This document shows positions 35,244 to 43,850 of a stretch of 64,000 nt of DNA, piece after piece (position 1 is the first letter of the stretch; each line of letters starts with the position of its first letter). Source of the stretch: Bacillota bacterium (lineage in GTDB: Bacteria > Bacillota > Clostridia > Peptostreptococcales > Anaerovoracaceae); the NCBI GenBank assembly GCA_017459895.1, contig JAFUCA010000026.1, forward strand, positions 1 to 64,000, read 5' to 3'. The notes below the pieces were generated by a model. The model was not told the origin of the DNA. It searched no databases and worked only from the letters and a program-made list of their open reading frames with translations. The position numbers were made by a program, and so were the translations under genes.

Positions 35244-35395
35244 ATGGGGTCGTATCTGACATATCCATGGGAAGGCAACCCCATAGAGTTACGAAATACT
35301 ACCCCAGATTTCCTCCCGTCCGCGGTGACATCTGGGGTAGTGTCAAGCAATCTTATGGGGTTACCTCCCCACAAGGTTCCGTTATACTACCCCAT
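35244..35395. repeat. repeat array D: three inverted-repeat units with ACCCCAT/ATGGGGT arms
   Basis: Occupies the gap between cobJ/cbiH and cbiJ. Units: 35244-35284 (ATGGGGT / ACCCCAT), 35298-35341 (ACTACCCCAGAT / ATCTGGGGTAGT, 12-bp perfect arms) and 35355-35395 (ATGGGGT / ACCCCAT). Distances between successive arm sites are 33, 23, 32, 23 and 33. The middle unit is in opposite arm order. The layout mirrors arrays A-C although the sequence is unrelated. Confidence 0.8.
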
Positions 35396-35402
35396 GGCTT
35401 CG

Positions 35403-36164
35403 CTATTTCTCATCCTGATCCTTATGAAAGGAACTCCGTTTCTCATATCCCCTGGGGGTGACCATGTGTCCGTCGATCATTCTGGTCGATTCCGATCCGA
35501 TAAACACCGTGGTAAACATATCGATGGGCTCCGCCGGAAGGTCCGCCAGAGAAACGATCCGATATTCCTGGCCCTGCCGGCCGATGTTCTTCACCCAGCC
35601 GCAGACCGTATCCGCCGGCTTGTGCTCCATCAGGATCTGCACCGCCTTCTCCAGATAATCGCTGCGTTTTTTTGACTTCGGATTGTACAGGCATACCGCG
35701 AAATCCCCCTCCGCTGCGCAGCGCAGGCGGGTCTCGATCAGCTCCCACGGGGTCAGCAGGTCTGACAGGGAGATCACGCAGAAATCGTGTCCGATGGGCG
35801 CTCCCAGCACCGCGGCTCCCGAAATGGCGGCGGTCACGCCGCTGACCACCTCCACATCCACGTCTCCGTACTGCTCCGCCAGCTCATACAGCAGCCCGGC
35901 CATTCCGTATACCCCCGCATCCCCGCTGCAGACCATGGCAACGGACCTGCCAGCCTTTGCAGTTTCGATCGCCCAGCGGCAGCGCTCGATCTCCTGCTTC
36001 ATCGGCGTCGTGAACATCTCCTTGTCCGGGAACAGATCCCGCACCAGGTCCACATACACCGTATAGCCGGCGATCACATCCGCCCGCCGCAGCGCCTCCA
36101 TCGCCTCTTCCGTAAAAAACTCCCGGCCGCCGGGGCCGATCCCAACCGCATAAACCTTGTTCAT
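35403..36164 (-). CDS. cbiH: cobalt-precorrin-3 C17-methyltransferase
   Basis: 253 residues from the ATG at 36164, which has AGGAAGG just upstream and opens MNKVYAVGIGPGGREFFT. Tetrapyrrole methylase with VAMVCSGDAGVYGMAGLLYE (about 75-95) and FAVCLYNPKSKKRSDYLEKA (about 165-185), the latter typical of the C17 enzymes that contract the ring. It follows cbiG by eight bases. No extra C-terminal domain is present. Confidence 0.96.
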   Translation of the reverse strand: MNKVYAVGIGPGGREFFTEEAMEALRRADVIAGYTVYVDLVRDLFPDKEMFTTPMKQEIERCRWAIETAKAGRSVAMVCSGDAGVYGMAGLLYELAEQYGDVDVEVVSGVTAAISGAAVLGAPIGHDFCVISLSDLLTPWELIETRLRCAAEGDFAVCLYNPKSKKRSDYLEKAVQILMEHKPADTVCGWVKNIGRQGQEYRIVSLADLPAEPIDMFTTVFIGSESTRMIDGHMVTPRGYEKRSSFHKDQDEK

Positions 36165-36172
36165 ATCCTTCC

Positions 36173-37270
36173 TCACTCGTTCTCTTCACTGCGCCAGGTC
36201 CAGTCCGGCTCGTAATTCATCTGCGCCATCGCCATCGTCACCCCGCCGGAAGCGACCTTGCCCTGAATCAGCGTTCCTCCCGAGGCCAGCACCGCGCTGC
36301 GCTCACACACGTTGTCCACGCCGGTAATCGACGCCACGAACGCCGACGGAGTGAAATCCCCCTTCACCTGCTGCAGCTGCTCACTGCTGTAGGTCAGAAG
36401 GGGCCAGCCGTGCTCCGCGCAAAAGCTGGTGAGGCCGGGTTCGTCTTTTTTCAGATCGATGGACGCCACCGCTGTGATCGCCGCCGGATGAACACAGGTC
36501 AGCTCCAGCACGTCAAACAGCATTTCCTCAATGGCCTGCTGAGAGGTACCCCTGCGGCATCCGATGCCCAGCACGCAGATCCTGGGAACCAGATGGAGGG
36601 GATGGCGTCCCACCACCTCGATATCCAGGCTGACGTCGATGTCATTGGTACTGAATCCGGCGGCTCCCTCCGCTTCCTCCTCTGCGTCATACGCATAGGG
36701 AATGACCTGGGGCGAGATCAGATCGATCCCCTCGGGCACCTCGCCCCGGACCGGCCACTGGCTGTAGACGCTGATGCGGCCGCCGGCCAGAAGCGTGCTG
36801 GAAATGTGCATGATCTTTTCTTTTTCCAGGAGCACGCAGGACTGGTGCTTCGACCATTCGTCCACCGCGAACACCCCGTTCACATCGGTGGCCGTCGTGA
36901 TCACGCAGTCGCTTCCCGTGATCTGCGCGATCCGCCGGGCCAGATCGTTGGCTCCGCCCAGATGCCCGGAGAGAAGCGGGATCACATGCAGGGCCCGCTC
37001 GTCGATCACCACCACCGCCGGATCCGTCTGCTTGTCCTTCACAAAGGGCGCGATGGCGCGCACCGCGATCCCCGCTGCCCCCACATAGATGAGCGCATCC
37101 AGCTTCCCGAAATTCTCTTCCGTCCACCGGTGGACGCTCCGGGGCCTTCCGCTGCGGGCTGCTTCTGCCCCCAGGGCCCGGGCGATCTTCTCCGCCAGAG
37201 CCTGCCCCCGGTCCGTGAAGGCGATGCAGCCGATCTTCTGTTGTTTTCCCATACTGCTGCTCTCGTTCAT
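36173..37270 (-). CDS. cbiG: cobalt-precorrin-5A hydrolase
   Basis: Opens the delta-lactone of cobalt-precorrin-5A and releases acetaldehyde. 365 residues: N-terminal domain with KIGCIAFTDRGQALAEKIA, central LLSGHLGGANDLARRIAQITGS (about 98-120), and a C-terminal CbiG_C domain with VLGIGCRRGTSQQAIEEML (about 232-250) and SIDLKKDEPGL. Length is normal. It lies between cbiF (15-base gap) and cbiH. Confidence 0.96.
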   Translation of the reverse strand: MNESSSMGKQQKIGCIAFTDRGQALAEKIARALGAEAARSGRPRSVHRWTEENFGKLDALIYVGAAGIAVRAIAPFVKDKQTDPAVVVIDERALHVIPLLSGHLGGANDLARRIAQITGSDCVITTATDVNGVFAVDEWSKHQSCVLLEKEKIMHISSTLLAGGRISVYSQWPVRGEVPEGIDLISPQVIPYAYDAEEEAEGAAGFSTNDIDVSLDIEVVGRHPLHLVPRICVLGIGCRRGTSQQAIEEMLFDVLELTCVHPAAITAVASIDLKKDEPGLTSFCAEHGWPLLTYSSEQLQQVKGDFTPSAFVASITGVDNVCERSAVLASGGTLIQGKVASGGVTMAMAQMNYEPDWTWRSEENE

Positions 37271-37285
37271 GCTCCCGCACCCGTT

Positions 37286-38047
37286 CTATTCGCTGTGGCT
37301 TGCCTGCCGGAACTCCGTCGTAAAGGACGGATCGTACAGCTTGCTTCGTTCGTATTCGCTTCCCAGAAACCCCCCCACCAGGATCAGCGCCGTTTTCGTG
37401 ATCTGGTTGTCCGCAGCGGCCTGCGCCAGGGTGCTTACCGTGCAGCGCACGACCTTCTCCTCCGGCCAGGTCGCCTTGTAGACGATGGCCGCGGGAGCAT
37501 CGGGAGCATAACCTCCCTCCATCAGTTCCCGGCTGACGTCCTCCAGCAGCCCTGTCGAAAGGAAAATGACCATGGTGCAGTCGTGTCTGGCGAATTCCCG
37601 GATGCTCTCCTTCTCCGGCACCGGAGTCCGCCCCGCCATGCGGGTGATGACAACGCTCTGGCTCACCTCCGGCAGGGTGTATTCCGCATTCAGCGCCGCC
37701 GCTGCCCCGCTGAAGCTGGAAACGCCCGGGATGTCCTCATACTCGATCCCAAGGGCATCCAGCCGGTCCATCTGTTCCCGGATCGCCCCGTAAAGGCTGG
37801 CATCGCCGGTGTGCAGCCGGACGGTATCCCGGCCCTCTGCCTCCGCCTTCTTCATGACTTCGATCACTTCCTCCAGCGTCATCGTCGCGCTGTTGTAGAT
37901 CTCGCATCCGGCCTTTGCATAATCCAGCAGCGCCGGATTCACCAGGCTTCCCGCGTAGATGATCACGTCGGTCTGCTCCAGAAGCCGCGCTCCCCGCAGG
38001 GTGATCAGATCAGCCGCTCCCGGCCCCGCTCCTACAAAATGAATCAT
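37286..38047 (-). CDS. cbiF: cobalt-precorrin-4 C11-methyltransferase
   Basis: 253 residues from the ATG at 38047, which overlaps the cbiD stop (ATGA); upstream in-frame sequence only mirrors cbiD. Opens MIHFVGAGPGAADLITLRGA and contains VRLHTGDASLYGAIREQMDRL (about 78-98) and GVSSFSGAAAALNAEYTLPE (about 110-130), both diagnostic for CbiF/CobM. Part of the tightly packed block cbiD-F-G-H. Confidence 0.97.
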   Translation of the reverse strand: MIHFVGAGPGAADLITLRGARLLEQTDVIIYAGSLVNPALLDYAKAGCEIYNSATMTLEEVIEVMKKAEAEGRDTVRLHTGDASLYGAIREQMDRLDALGIEYEDIPGVSSFSGAAAALNAEYTLPEVSQSVVITRMAGRTPVPEKESIREFARHDCTMVIFLSTGLLEDVSRELMEGGYAPDAPAAIVYKATWPEEKVVRCTVSTLAQAAADNQITKTALILVGGFLGSEYERSKLYDPSFTTEFRQASHSE

Positions 38048-39249
38048 TTCTGTCGTTCCTCCCACATGCTTAATATCTGCTGCCCCGGCTCTGTCATGCC
38101 GAGCAGTCCGTATACATTCGAAAACATCAGTGCTCCGATCCGGCAGCTGCCCGCCGCGCGGTGCTCCAGCTTTTCCTGGATCGCCTTCATCATGCTCCCT
38201 ATCACAGGCTCCCGAAGTCCCTCTTCCTCCAGCAGCTCGATGCAGGCATCGGTGGTCGCCGCCTCCATCAGCTTCCTGCAAAGGCTGGTGCTCCCGCCGC
38301 AGATGGCGGCATGGGCGCAGAAGACCTCGTTCCTGCCATCCGCGTATTTCGAGTGGGTGTTCATGATTCCGGCGGCCACCTTGGACAGCTTGCCCGCGTG
38401 GGCCACCAGAAGCACCGTATCGACGGGACTTCCGGCGATCATATCCAGGGTCTCTCCGAGAAAATTGGAGAACTTCAGCACCGGGATCCCCAGGCTGTCC
38501 AGATCGTGTCCCTGGATGTAGTCGGCGCCGTAGTTGCCGGGCGCCAGGATCAGATCCGTCGATTCCGCGGCGATCTGCTTCAGCTCGACTTCGATGGTAT
38601 CCACCAGCGCCTGCTCGCTCATGGGTTCCACGATCCCGGTGGTGCCCAGGATCGAGATGCCCCCCACGATGCCGAGCTTGGGGTTGAAGGTCTTCTGCGC
38701 GGCAGCTTCCCCTTCCGGAACGGAAATGATCACCTCGATGCCGCCCCGCCGCGGATCCGCCCCGTTCAGACCGATTCCTTCCGGATCCAGCTCCTCAAGG
38801 ACGGCGCGCACCGCCTCTTCGATCATTCTCCGGGGGCCGGAATTGATGGCCGCGTTTCCCACCGGCTGATCCAGGCCCGGCTTTGTCACCCGGCCGACAC
38901 CCCGGCCTCCGTCGATGTGCACCCCCGGCTCGCCGCAGCGCTTCACATCCGCCCGGATCAGCATTCCGTCGGTCACATCCGCATCATCGCCGGCGTCCTT
39001 CGGAATCGCCGCCCAGGCACAGGACGGCTTGTTCAGGCTGCGCTCCGCCCCGGACGGCTCCAGGCCGAACTCCGTGACCGGAACCTCTACGGGAATGCCC
39101 TTGCCAGTCATCAGCCGGACCGTCTGCGGCGCTTTCCCGCATAACAAAAGCCGCGTTGCCGCCGCTGCCGCAAGAGCCGCGCAGGTTCCTGTCGTATAGC
39201 CGCATCGCAGCATTTTTGTCCCGCTTCGGGTATAGTGCTCAAATGCCAT
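38044..39249 (-). CDS. cbiD: cobalt-precorrin-5B C1-methyltransferase
   Basis: 401 residues. N-terminal LRCGYTTGTCAALAAAAATR is the classic CbiD opening; GIGRVTKPGL-like GVGRVTKPGLDQPVGNAAIN (about 120-139) and ISILGTTGIVEPMSE (about 205-220) follow. First gene of the main cobalamin unit, behind riboswitch 3 and its terminator. Carries a dispersed 11-mer copy near its 3' end (38278). Confidence 0.97.
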   Translation of the reverse strand: MAFEHYTRSGTKMLRCGYTTGTCAALAAAAATRLLLCGKAPQTVRLMTGKGIPVEVPVTEFGLEPSGAERSLNKPSCAWAAIPKDAGDDADVTDGMLIRADVKRCGEPGVHIDGGRGVGRVTKPGLDQPVGNAAINSGPRRMIEEAVRAVLEELDPEGIGLNGADPRRGGIEVIISVPEGEAAAQKTFNPKLGIVGGISILGTTGIVEPMSEQALVDTIEVELKQIAAESTDLILAPGNYGADYIQGHDLDSLGIPVLKFSNFLGETLDMIAGSPVDTVLLVAHAGKLSKVAAGIMNTHSKYADGRNEVFCAHAAICGGSTSLCRKLMEAATTDACIELLEEEGLREPVIGSMMKAIQEKLEHRAAGSCRIGALMFSNVYGLLGMTEPGQQILSMWEERQK

Positions 39250-39369
39250 GGAACCTTCCCTTTCTGTCTATGGGTCTCATTCTATCATCCTGCCACAAAA
39301 AAGGAAAGCAGATGCAGAAATCCATGTTGGGGAAACATTGGCGCAGACTGCATCTGCGGATGAAAAGGC

Positions 39370-39402
39370 GATATAAAAACGCACCCGCTTCCGGGTGCGC
39401 TG
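39370..39402 (-). terminator. riboswitch expression-platform terminator
   Basis: On the minus strand GCACCCGGAAGCGGGTGC, a short GC-rich hairpin, is followed by GTTTTTATATC. It lies between riboswitch 3 and cbiD and should form in the cobalamin-bound state. Confidence 0.85.
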
Positions 39403-39484
39403 CTGCTCTCGCCGATCACCGCGGCCCAATGCCGCAGCTATGCGTAAATAACGCCGCCGCCTCACCTCAGAAGACTGACTGGTT

Positions 39485-39650
39485 CAAAGCTCCGGCAGGT
39501 CTACCGACTGAATCATCAAACCTACTTGGACGCCTTCCCGGGGACGATCCCCAGTGACTCTGTTGTCCGTTCGTAGATATCACGGTTGCTGAGACACAGT
39601 GCCGGATTCTCACCGGCTTCCGAATAATTGCCTTGCTTCGCTGTTTAATT
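39485..39650 (-). promoter_or_regulatory. cobalamin riboswitch upstream of cbiD
   Basis: B12 box AGTCGGTAGACCTGCC at 39494-39509 on the minus strand, preceded by GTCACTGGGG and by a GCCGGTGAGAATCCGGC element and the GCAAGGCAATTATTCGGAAG start in the usual order. With the terminator at 39370-39402 it gives feedback control of the cbiD-to-cbiC unit by cobalamin. Confidence 0.95.
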
Positions 39651-39683
39651 CCGGTATTATGCTATCATCTCCGGAGGATTCTG

Positions 39684-40616
39684 TCAACCGATGAATCCCG
39701 GGGTCGAGAGATATCTTTCGCCGGTATCGGGGAGGATGCAGACGATATGTTTCCCCTCGTTCTCCGACCGCTTCGCCAGCTGAATCCCGGCCCACAGCGC
39801 GGCGCCGGCGGTGATCCCCACCAGCACGCCTTCCCGGCAGCCGATCTCATTGGCCGTGTGATAGGCGTCCCCGCCGCTCACCGTGATGATCTCATCGTAG
39901 ATCTCCCGGTCCAGCACCTCCGGAATGAAATTGGCGCCGATGCCCTGCAGCGGGTGCGGGCCAGCCTTTCCGCCGGAAAGAAGCGGAGAATCCGCCGGCT
40001 CCACGGCGACGACCTGCACATTGGCGTCTTTGGACTTCAGATACTCTCCGGCACCTGTCAGAGTTCCGCCGGTACCCACGCCGGCCACCAGAATATCGAC
40101 CTGCCCCTCCAGGTCCTCCCAGATCTCCGGCCCGGTGGTCTCAAAATGAGCCTTCGGGTTCGCCGGGTTGACGAACTGCCCGGCAATGATGCTCCCCGGG
40201 GTCTGCGCCTGGATCTCCTCAGCCTTTGTGATGGCACCGGCCATGCCGCCGGCTCCCGGTGTGAGGACCAGCTCCGCCCCGTAAGCCTTCATCAGCAGCT
40301 GCCGCTCCACCGACATGCTGTCCGGCATGACGATGATCGCCCTGTATCCCCGGGCCGCCGCGATGGCGGCAAGACCAATGCCGGTGTTGCCGGAGGTCGG
40401 CTCGATGATGGTTCCTCCCTCGCTCAGCCGGCCGCTGGCCTCCGCATCGTCAATGATGGACCTCGCCACCCGGTCCTTGACGGATCCGGCCGGATTAAAA
40501 TACTCCAGCTTCGCGAAGATCTTCGCCTGCAGCTGCTCGCTCTTCTCGATCCCTGTCAGCTCCAGCAGCGGCGTTCCTCCGATCAGCTGGTCTACGGATG
40601 TGTACACTCTACCCAT
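39684..40616 (-). CDS. cysK: cysteine synthase A (O-acetylserine sulfhydrylase)
   Basis: Makes cysteine from O-acetylserine and sulfide with PLP. 310 residues, normal length. PLP Lys in YFNPAGSVKDRVA (about 45), the substrate loop TSGNTGIGLAA (about 70-80) and the phosphate-cup GVGTGGTLTGAGEYLK (about 175-190) are all present. It lies 40 bases after copA, on the same strand. The link to copper genes may be chance or may supply thiols; nothing in the sequence decides. Confidence 0.96.
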   Translation of the reverse strand: MGRVYTSVDQLIGGTPLLELTGIEKSEQLQAKIFAKLEYFNPAGSVKDRVARSIIDDAEASGRLSEGGTIIEPTSGNTGIGLAAIAAARGYRAIIVMPDSMSVERQLLMKAYGAELVLTPGAGGMAGAITKAEEIQAQTPGSIIAGQFVNPANPKAHFETTGPEIWEDLEGQVDILVAGVGTGGTLTGAGEYLKSKDANVQVVAVEPADSPLLSGGKAGPHPLQGIGANFIPEVLDREIYDEIITVSGGDAYHTANEIGCREGVLVGITAGAALWAGIQLAKRSENEGKHIVCILPDTGERYLSTPGFIG

Positions 40617-40656
40617 GTGTGCTCCTCCTTACTCCTCTGCTACACCATATCCTATT

Positions 40657-43368
40657 TTACCCTATGGAAAGGACTTTGTAATCCTTTTCTTCGATGGCTC
40701 TGGTCAGGATGTCATCGCCGACCTCCGCGGCGAGCTCAACGACGGCCGTATCCGCCTCGTGGCTGACGGTGGCTTCCGTCACGCCGTCCAGCGCCTCCAG
40801 CGCCTTCTTCACGGTCGCTTCGCAGTGGGGGCACATCATGCCTTCGATGTTGATTGTCTTTTTCATGGTTTCCTTCTCCTTTTCTTTGATGTCTTCGATA
40901 TCTTCCGCCGGCTCCGCTGTCTTCTTTCGGAGCGGCTTGTCGTGCTTCGGATCACTGATGTCCGCCAGGTTCAGCCGCAGCGCGTTCATGCATACGCAAA
41001 AGCTGGACAGGCTCATGGCCGCAGCCCCGAGCATGGGATTCATGGACCATCCCCCCATGAGATGCACATAGGCTCCGGCGGCCAGGGGGATCAGCAGGAT
41101 ATTATAAATGAAAGCCCAGAACAGATTCTCGTGAATGTTGCGCAGGGTCCTGCGGCTGAGCCGGATGGCTGCCGCCACATCGGAGAGGCGGCTGTTCATC
41201 AGCACCACGTCCGCGGCGTCGATGGCCACATCGGTGCCTGCACCGATGGCGATTCCGGTATCGGCGCGGGTCAGGGCGGGAGCATCGTTGATGCCGTCAC
41301 CCACCATCGCCACCTGTCCCCGGGCGGCCAGCCTTTGGATGACCGCGTCCTTGCCGGAGGGGAGCACGCCGGCGATCACCTCATCGACGCCTACCTGTGC
41401 TCCGATGGTCTGCGCCGTCTGCTCGTTGTCTCCGGTCAGCATGACCACCCGGATGCCCATGTTCTTCAGCTGCCGGATCGCCTCGGGGCTGTCCTCCTTG
41501 ATGGTATCGGCCACGGCGATGATGCCGAGGGGCCTTTCTCCGAGGGCAAAGGCCATCGGGGTCTTGCCCTCTGCGGCCAGAGCGGAAGCGGCCTCCCTCA
41601 GATCGGCGCAGCCGGCCGGGCCGGCCGCACCAGCCGGATGCGCTTCGGTCTGACATGCACCGGCCGGGTGCGCATCCAAACCCTCCTGCATGAAGTCCAG
41701 ATTGCCGCCGGCAAGCCTCTGCCCCTTCAGAACTCCCTCAAGGCCGCTGCCCGGGAGCACGCGGAACTCCTCGACGGGGAGCATCTCGTTCGCAGCGTCA
41801 TTCTCATCGGTCCCCGCCGCATTCTGCCGCATTTCCTCCGCCCGGCGGACGATCGCACGGGCCAGCGGATGCTCGCTGCGGGATTCCAGCGCCGCCGCAT
41901 ACGTCAGCAGTTCTTCCTCGCTTACTCCCGCGGCCGGGATCAGATCCGTGACCTCCGGCTCGCCTTTCGTAATGGTTCCGGTCTTATCCAGCGCGATGAT
42001 CTGGGTCCGGCCGGCGGATTCCAGGGACGCCGCCGTTTTGAACAGAATGCCGTTTCTCGCGCCGACTCCGTTTCCGACCATAATCGCCACCGGCGTCGCA
42101 AGGCCGAGGGCGCAGGGACAGCTGATGACCAGCACGGAAATGCCTCTGGCCAGAGCGTATCCTGTTTCGGCCCCGACCAGCAGCCAGATCAGGATCACGC
42201 AGATGGCGATACCGATGACCGCCGGGACGAAGATTCCGGACACCCGGTCCGCGATCTTGGCGATGGGCGCCTTGGTCGCCGCCGCGTCGCTGACCATCCG
42301 GATGATCTGCGCCAGCGTGGTATCTTCTCCGATCCGGGTGGCCCTGGCTTTAATATAGCCGGAGGTGTTGACGGTCGCGGCGGACACCGGATCCCCCGGC
42401 TGCTTATCCACCGGCACGCTCTCGCCGGTGAGGGCCGCCTCGTTGACTGCGGTGTTGCCTTCGATAATCTCTCCGTCCACCGGAATGCTGTCCCCCGGAC
42501 GAACGATGAAGACATCCCCGACTCCCAGCTGCTCGATGGGGATCTCCGTCTCCTTCCCGTCAGGCCCTTCGATGACCGCTGTCTGCGGCGCCATCCGCAG
42601 CAGACCCTTCAGGGCATCGGTGGTGCGGCCCTTTGACATGGCTTCCAGCATCTTGCCGATGGTGATCAGGGTGACGATCATCGCCGCCGACTCGAAATAG
42701 AAGTTGTGCATATCCGCCATGACGGCTTCTTCGCTTCCCGCCAGCTGATCCGCGGTCATTTTGAAGAGAATGAGCACGCTCCACACAAAGGAGGTCATGG
42801 AACCCATGGCCACCAGGGTGTCCATGTTGGGCGCCAGATGCAGGAGGCTGCGGAATCCGCTGCTGAAAAACTTCCCGTTGATCATCATGATGACGGCGGC
42901 CAGGATCATCTGGCCCATCCCCATGGCGATGTGGTTTCCGTCGAAGAAAGCCGGCAGCGGCCAGCCGAGCATCATGTGCCCCATGGATCCGTACATCAGG
43001 ACGATCAGAATGCAGACGGAGGCGATCAGCCGCCGCCGCAGTTTCGGTGTTTCCCTGTCCTCCAGCGCCGCCTCCTGCTCCCGCATCCGGGCTTTCGCCG
43101 CGGCCGCATCGCCGCGGGAGGCTGCAAAACCCCGGGACTGCCCGGCACCCCCTGCACCTGTGTCTGCGGAGGCGCTGGCGCCATAGCCGGCGTTCTCCAC
43201 GGCCCGGATGATTTCCGCCGGATCCGCCGATCCCTCCACGCCCATGGAATTGGTCAGAAGGCTGACCGCCACGGAGTCTACTCCCGGTACTTTCGCCACG
43301 GCCTTCTCGACTCTGGCCTGGCAGGCCGCGCAGCTCATTCCTGTTACATTATATTTCTGCAAACTCAT
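40657..43368 (-). CDS. copA: copper-exporting P1B ATPase with HMA domains at both ends
   Basis: 903 residues. N-terminal HMA domain (about 3-68, GMSCAACQ metal site), eight transmembrane segments with the CPC motif VISCPCALGLATP (about 415), phosphorylation site DKTGTITKG (about 460) and the hinge VGDGINDAPALT (about 720). Unusually, after the last transmembrane helices and an acidic linker the chain ends with a full second HMA domain (about 838-903) whose opening, MKKTINIEGMMCPHCEATV, looks like an independent CopZ start. It exports Cu+ from the cytosol. Eight bases downstream of csoR and surely co-transcribed with it. A Gly/Ala/His-rich insert lies near residue 570-590. Confidence 0.95.
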   Translation of the reverse strand: MSLQKYNVTGMSCAACQARVEKAVAKVPGVDSVAVSLLTNSMGVEGSADPAEIIRAVENAGYGASASADTGAGGAGQSRGFAASRGDAAAAKARMREQEAALEDRETPKLRRRLIASVCILIVLMYGSMGHMMLGWPLPAFFDGNHIAMGMGQMILAAVIMMINGKFFSSGFRSLLHLAPNMDTLVAMGSMTSFVWSVLILFKMTADQLAGSEEAVMADMHNFYFESAAMIVTLITIGKMLEAMSKGRTTDALKGLLRMAPQTAVIEGPDGKETEIPIEQLGVGDVFIVRPGDSIPVDGEIIEGNTAVNEAALTGESVPVDKQPGDPVSAATVNTSGYIKARATRIGEDTTLAQIIRMVSDAAATKAPIAKIADRVSGIFVPAVIGIAICVILIWLLVGAETGYALARGISVLVISCPCALGLATPVAIMVGNGVGARNGILFKTAASLESAGRTQIIALDKTGTITKGEPEVTDLIPAAGVSEEELLTYAAALESRSEHPLARAIVRRAEEMRQNAAGTDENDAANEMLPVEEFRVLPGSGLEGVLKGQRLAGGNLDFMQEGLDAHPAGACQTEAHPAGAAGPAGCADLREAASALAAEGKTPMAFALGERPLGIIAVADTIKEDSPEAIRQLKNMGIRVVMLTGDNEQTAQTIGAQVGVDEVIAGVLPSGKDAVIQRLAARGQVAMVGDGINDAPALTRADTGIAIGAGTDVAIDAADVVLMNSRLSDVAAAIRLSRRTLRNIHENLFWAFIYNILLIPLAAGAYVHLMGGWSMNPMLGAAAMSLSSFCVCMNALRLNLADISDPKHDKPLRKKTAEPAEDIEDIKEKEKETMKKTINIEGMMCPHCEATVKKALEALDGVTEATVSHEADTAVVELAAEVGDDILTRAIEEKDYKVLSIG

Positions 43369-43375
43369 ACTTTAC

Positions 43376-43708
43376 CTACTTCATCAGTTTCTTCAGCACA
43401 TCCACCAGCTCGTCGATGGTCTCATCGTTGCCCTGCCGTATGTCTTCGGCCACGCAGGTCCGGACATGGCTGGCCAGCAGTTCCTTATTGAAACTATTGA
43501 GCGCGCTGGTCACCGAAGACACCTGGATCAGGATGTCCGGACAATAGGCGTCCTTCTCCAGCATCCCCTCGATGCCCCGGATCTGCCCTTCGATCCGCTT
43601 CAGCCGGTTCATCAGACTGCGGAATTCTTTATCGGTGCGTTCTTTCGTTCTCTCGTCCCTGTGGGCGCAGTGAGCGCAGGCGTTTTCCCTTAGAATCTGT
43701 TCTTCCAT
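43376..43708 (-). CDS. csoR: CsoR-family copper-sensing repressor
   Basis: 110 residues from the ATG at 43708; longer in-frame readings upstream cover the operator and the repeat stem and are not credible. DUF156 fold with EFRSLMNRLKRIEGQIRGIE (about 30-50) and the Cys-His-Cys copper site: Cys in KDAYCPDIL, His and Cys in LLASHVRTCV. N-terminal CAHCAH adds extra possible ligands. In the copper-free state it should bind the operator at 43756-43772 and repress csoR-copA. Confidence 0.95.
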   Translation of the reverse strand: MEEQILRENACAHCAHRDERTKERTDKEFRSLMNRLKRIEGQIRGIEGMLEKDAYCPDILIQVSSVTSALNSFNKELLASHVRTCVAEDIRQGNDETIDELVDVLKKLMK

Positions 43709-43755
43709 AGTATTGATCGCCGTATTTCTTCGGCGTTCCTCCTGTCGTAAATAGT

Positions 43756-43772
43756 ATACCCCCGTAGGGTAT
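43756..43772. promoter_or_regulatory. CsoR-type operator
   Basis: The 17-bp pseudo-palindrome ATACCCCCGTAGGGTAT lies about 50 bases upstream of the csoR start. Its TACCC.....GGGTA core is the known form of CsoR sites in Gram-positive bacteria, so autoregulation is likely. Confidence 0.8.
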
Positions 43773-43783
43773 TTGTCAATACC

Positions 43784-43847
43784 CATGCAAAGGCTGGTGC
43801 CCAAGGGGTTGCCAGCTTTTGCGGCAGGCTGCGCCAGCCTTTGCATG
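43784..43847. repeat. inverted pair of the dispersed 11-mer between MATE gene and csoR
   Basis: CATGCAAAGGCTGG and CCAGCCTTTGCATG face each other with about 36 bases between; the interior also has GCCAGCTTTTGCGGC, a degraded copy. The stem begins four bases after the MATE stop codon, where a terminator is expected, and is the only tight dyad of the 11-mer in the window. Confidence 0.8.
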
Positions 43848-43850
43848 AAA

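Noticed and set aside
37286-38281. Longer cbiF start at 38281
   Set aside because: The extra 78 residues mirror cbiD; the ATG at 38047 opens the conserved methylase N-terminus and overlaps the cbiD stop.
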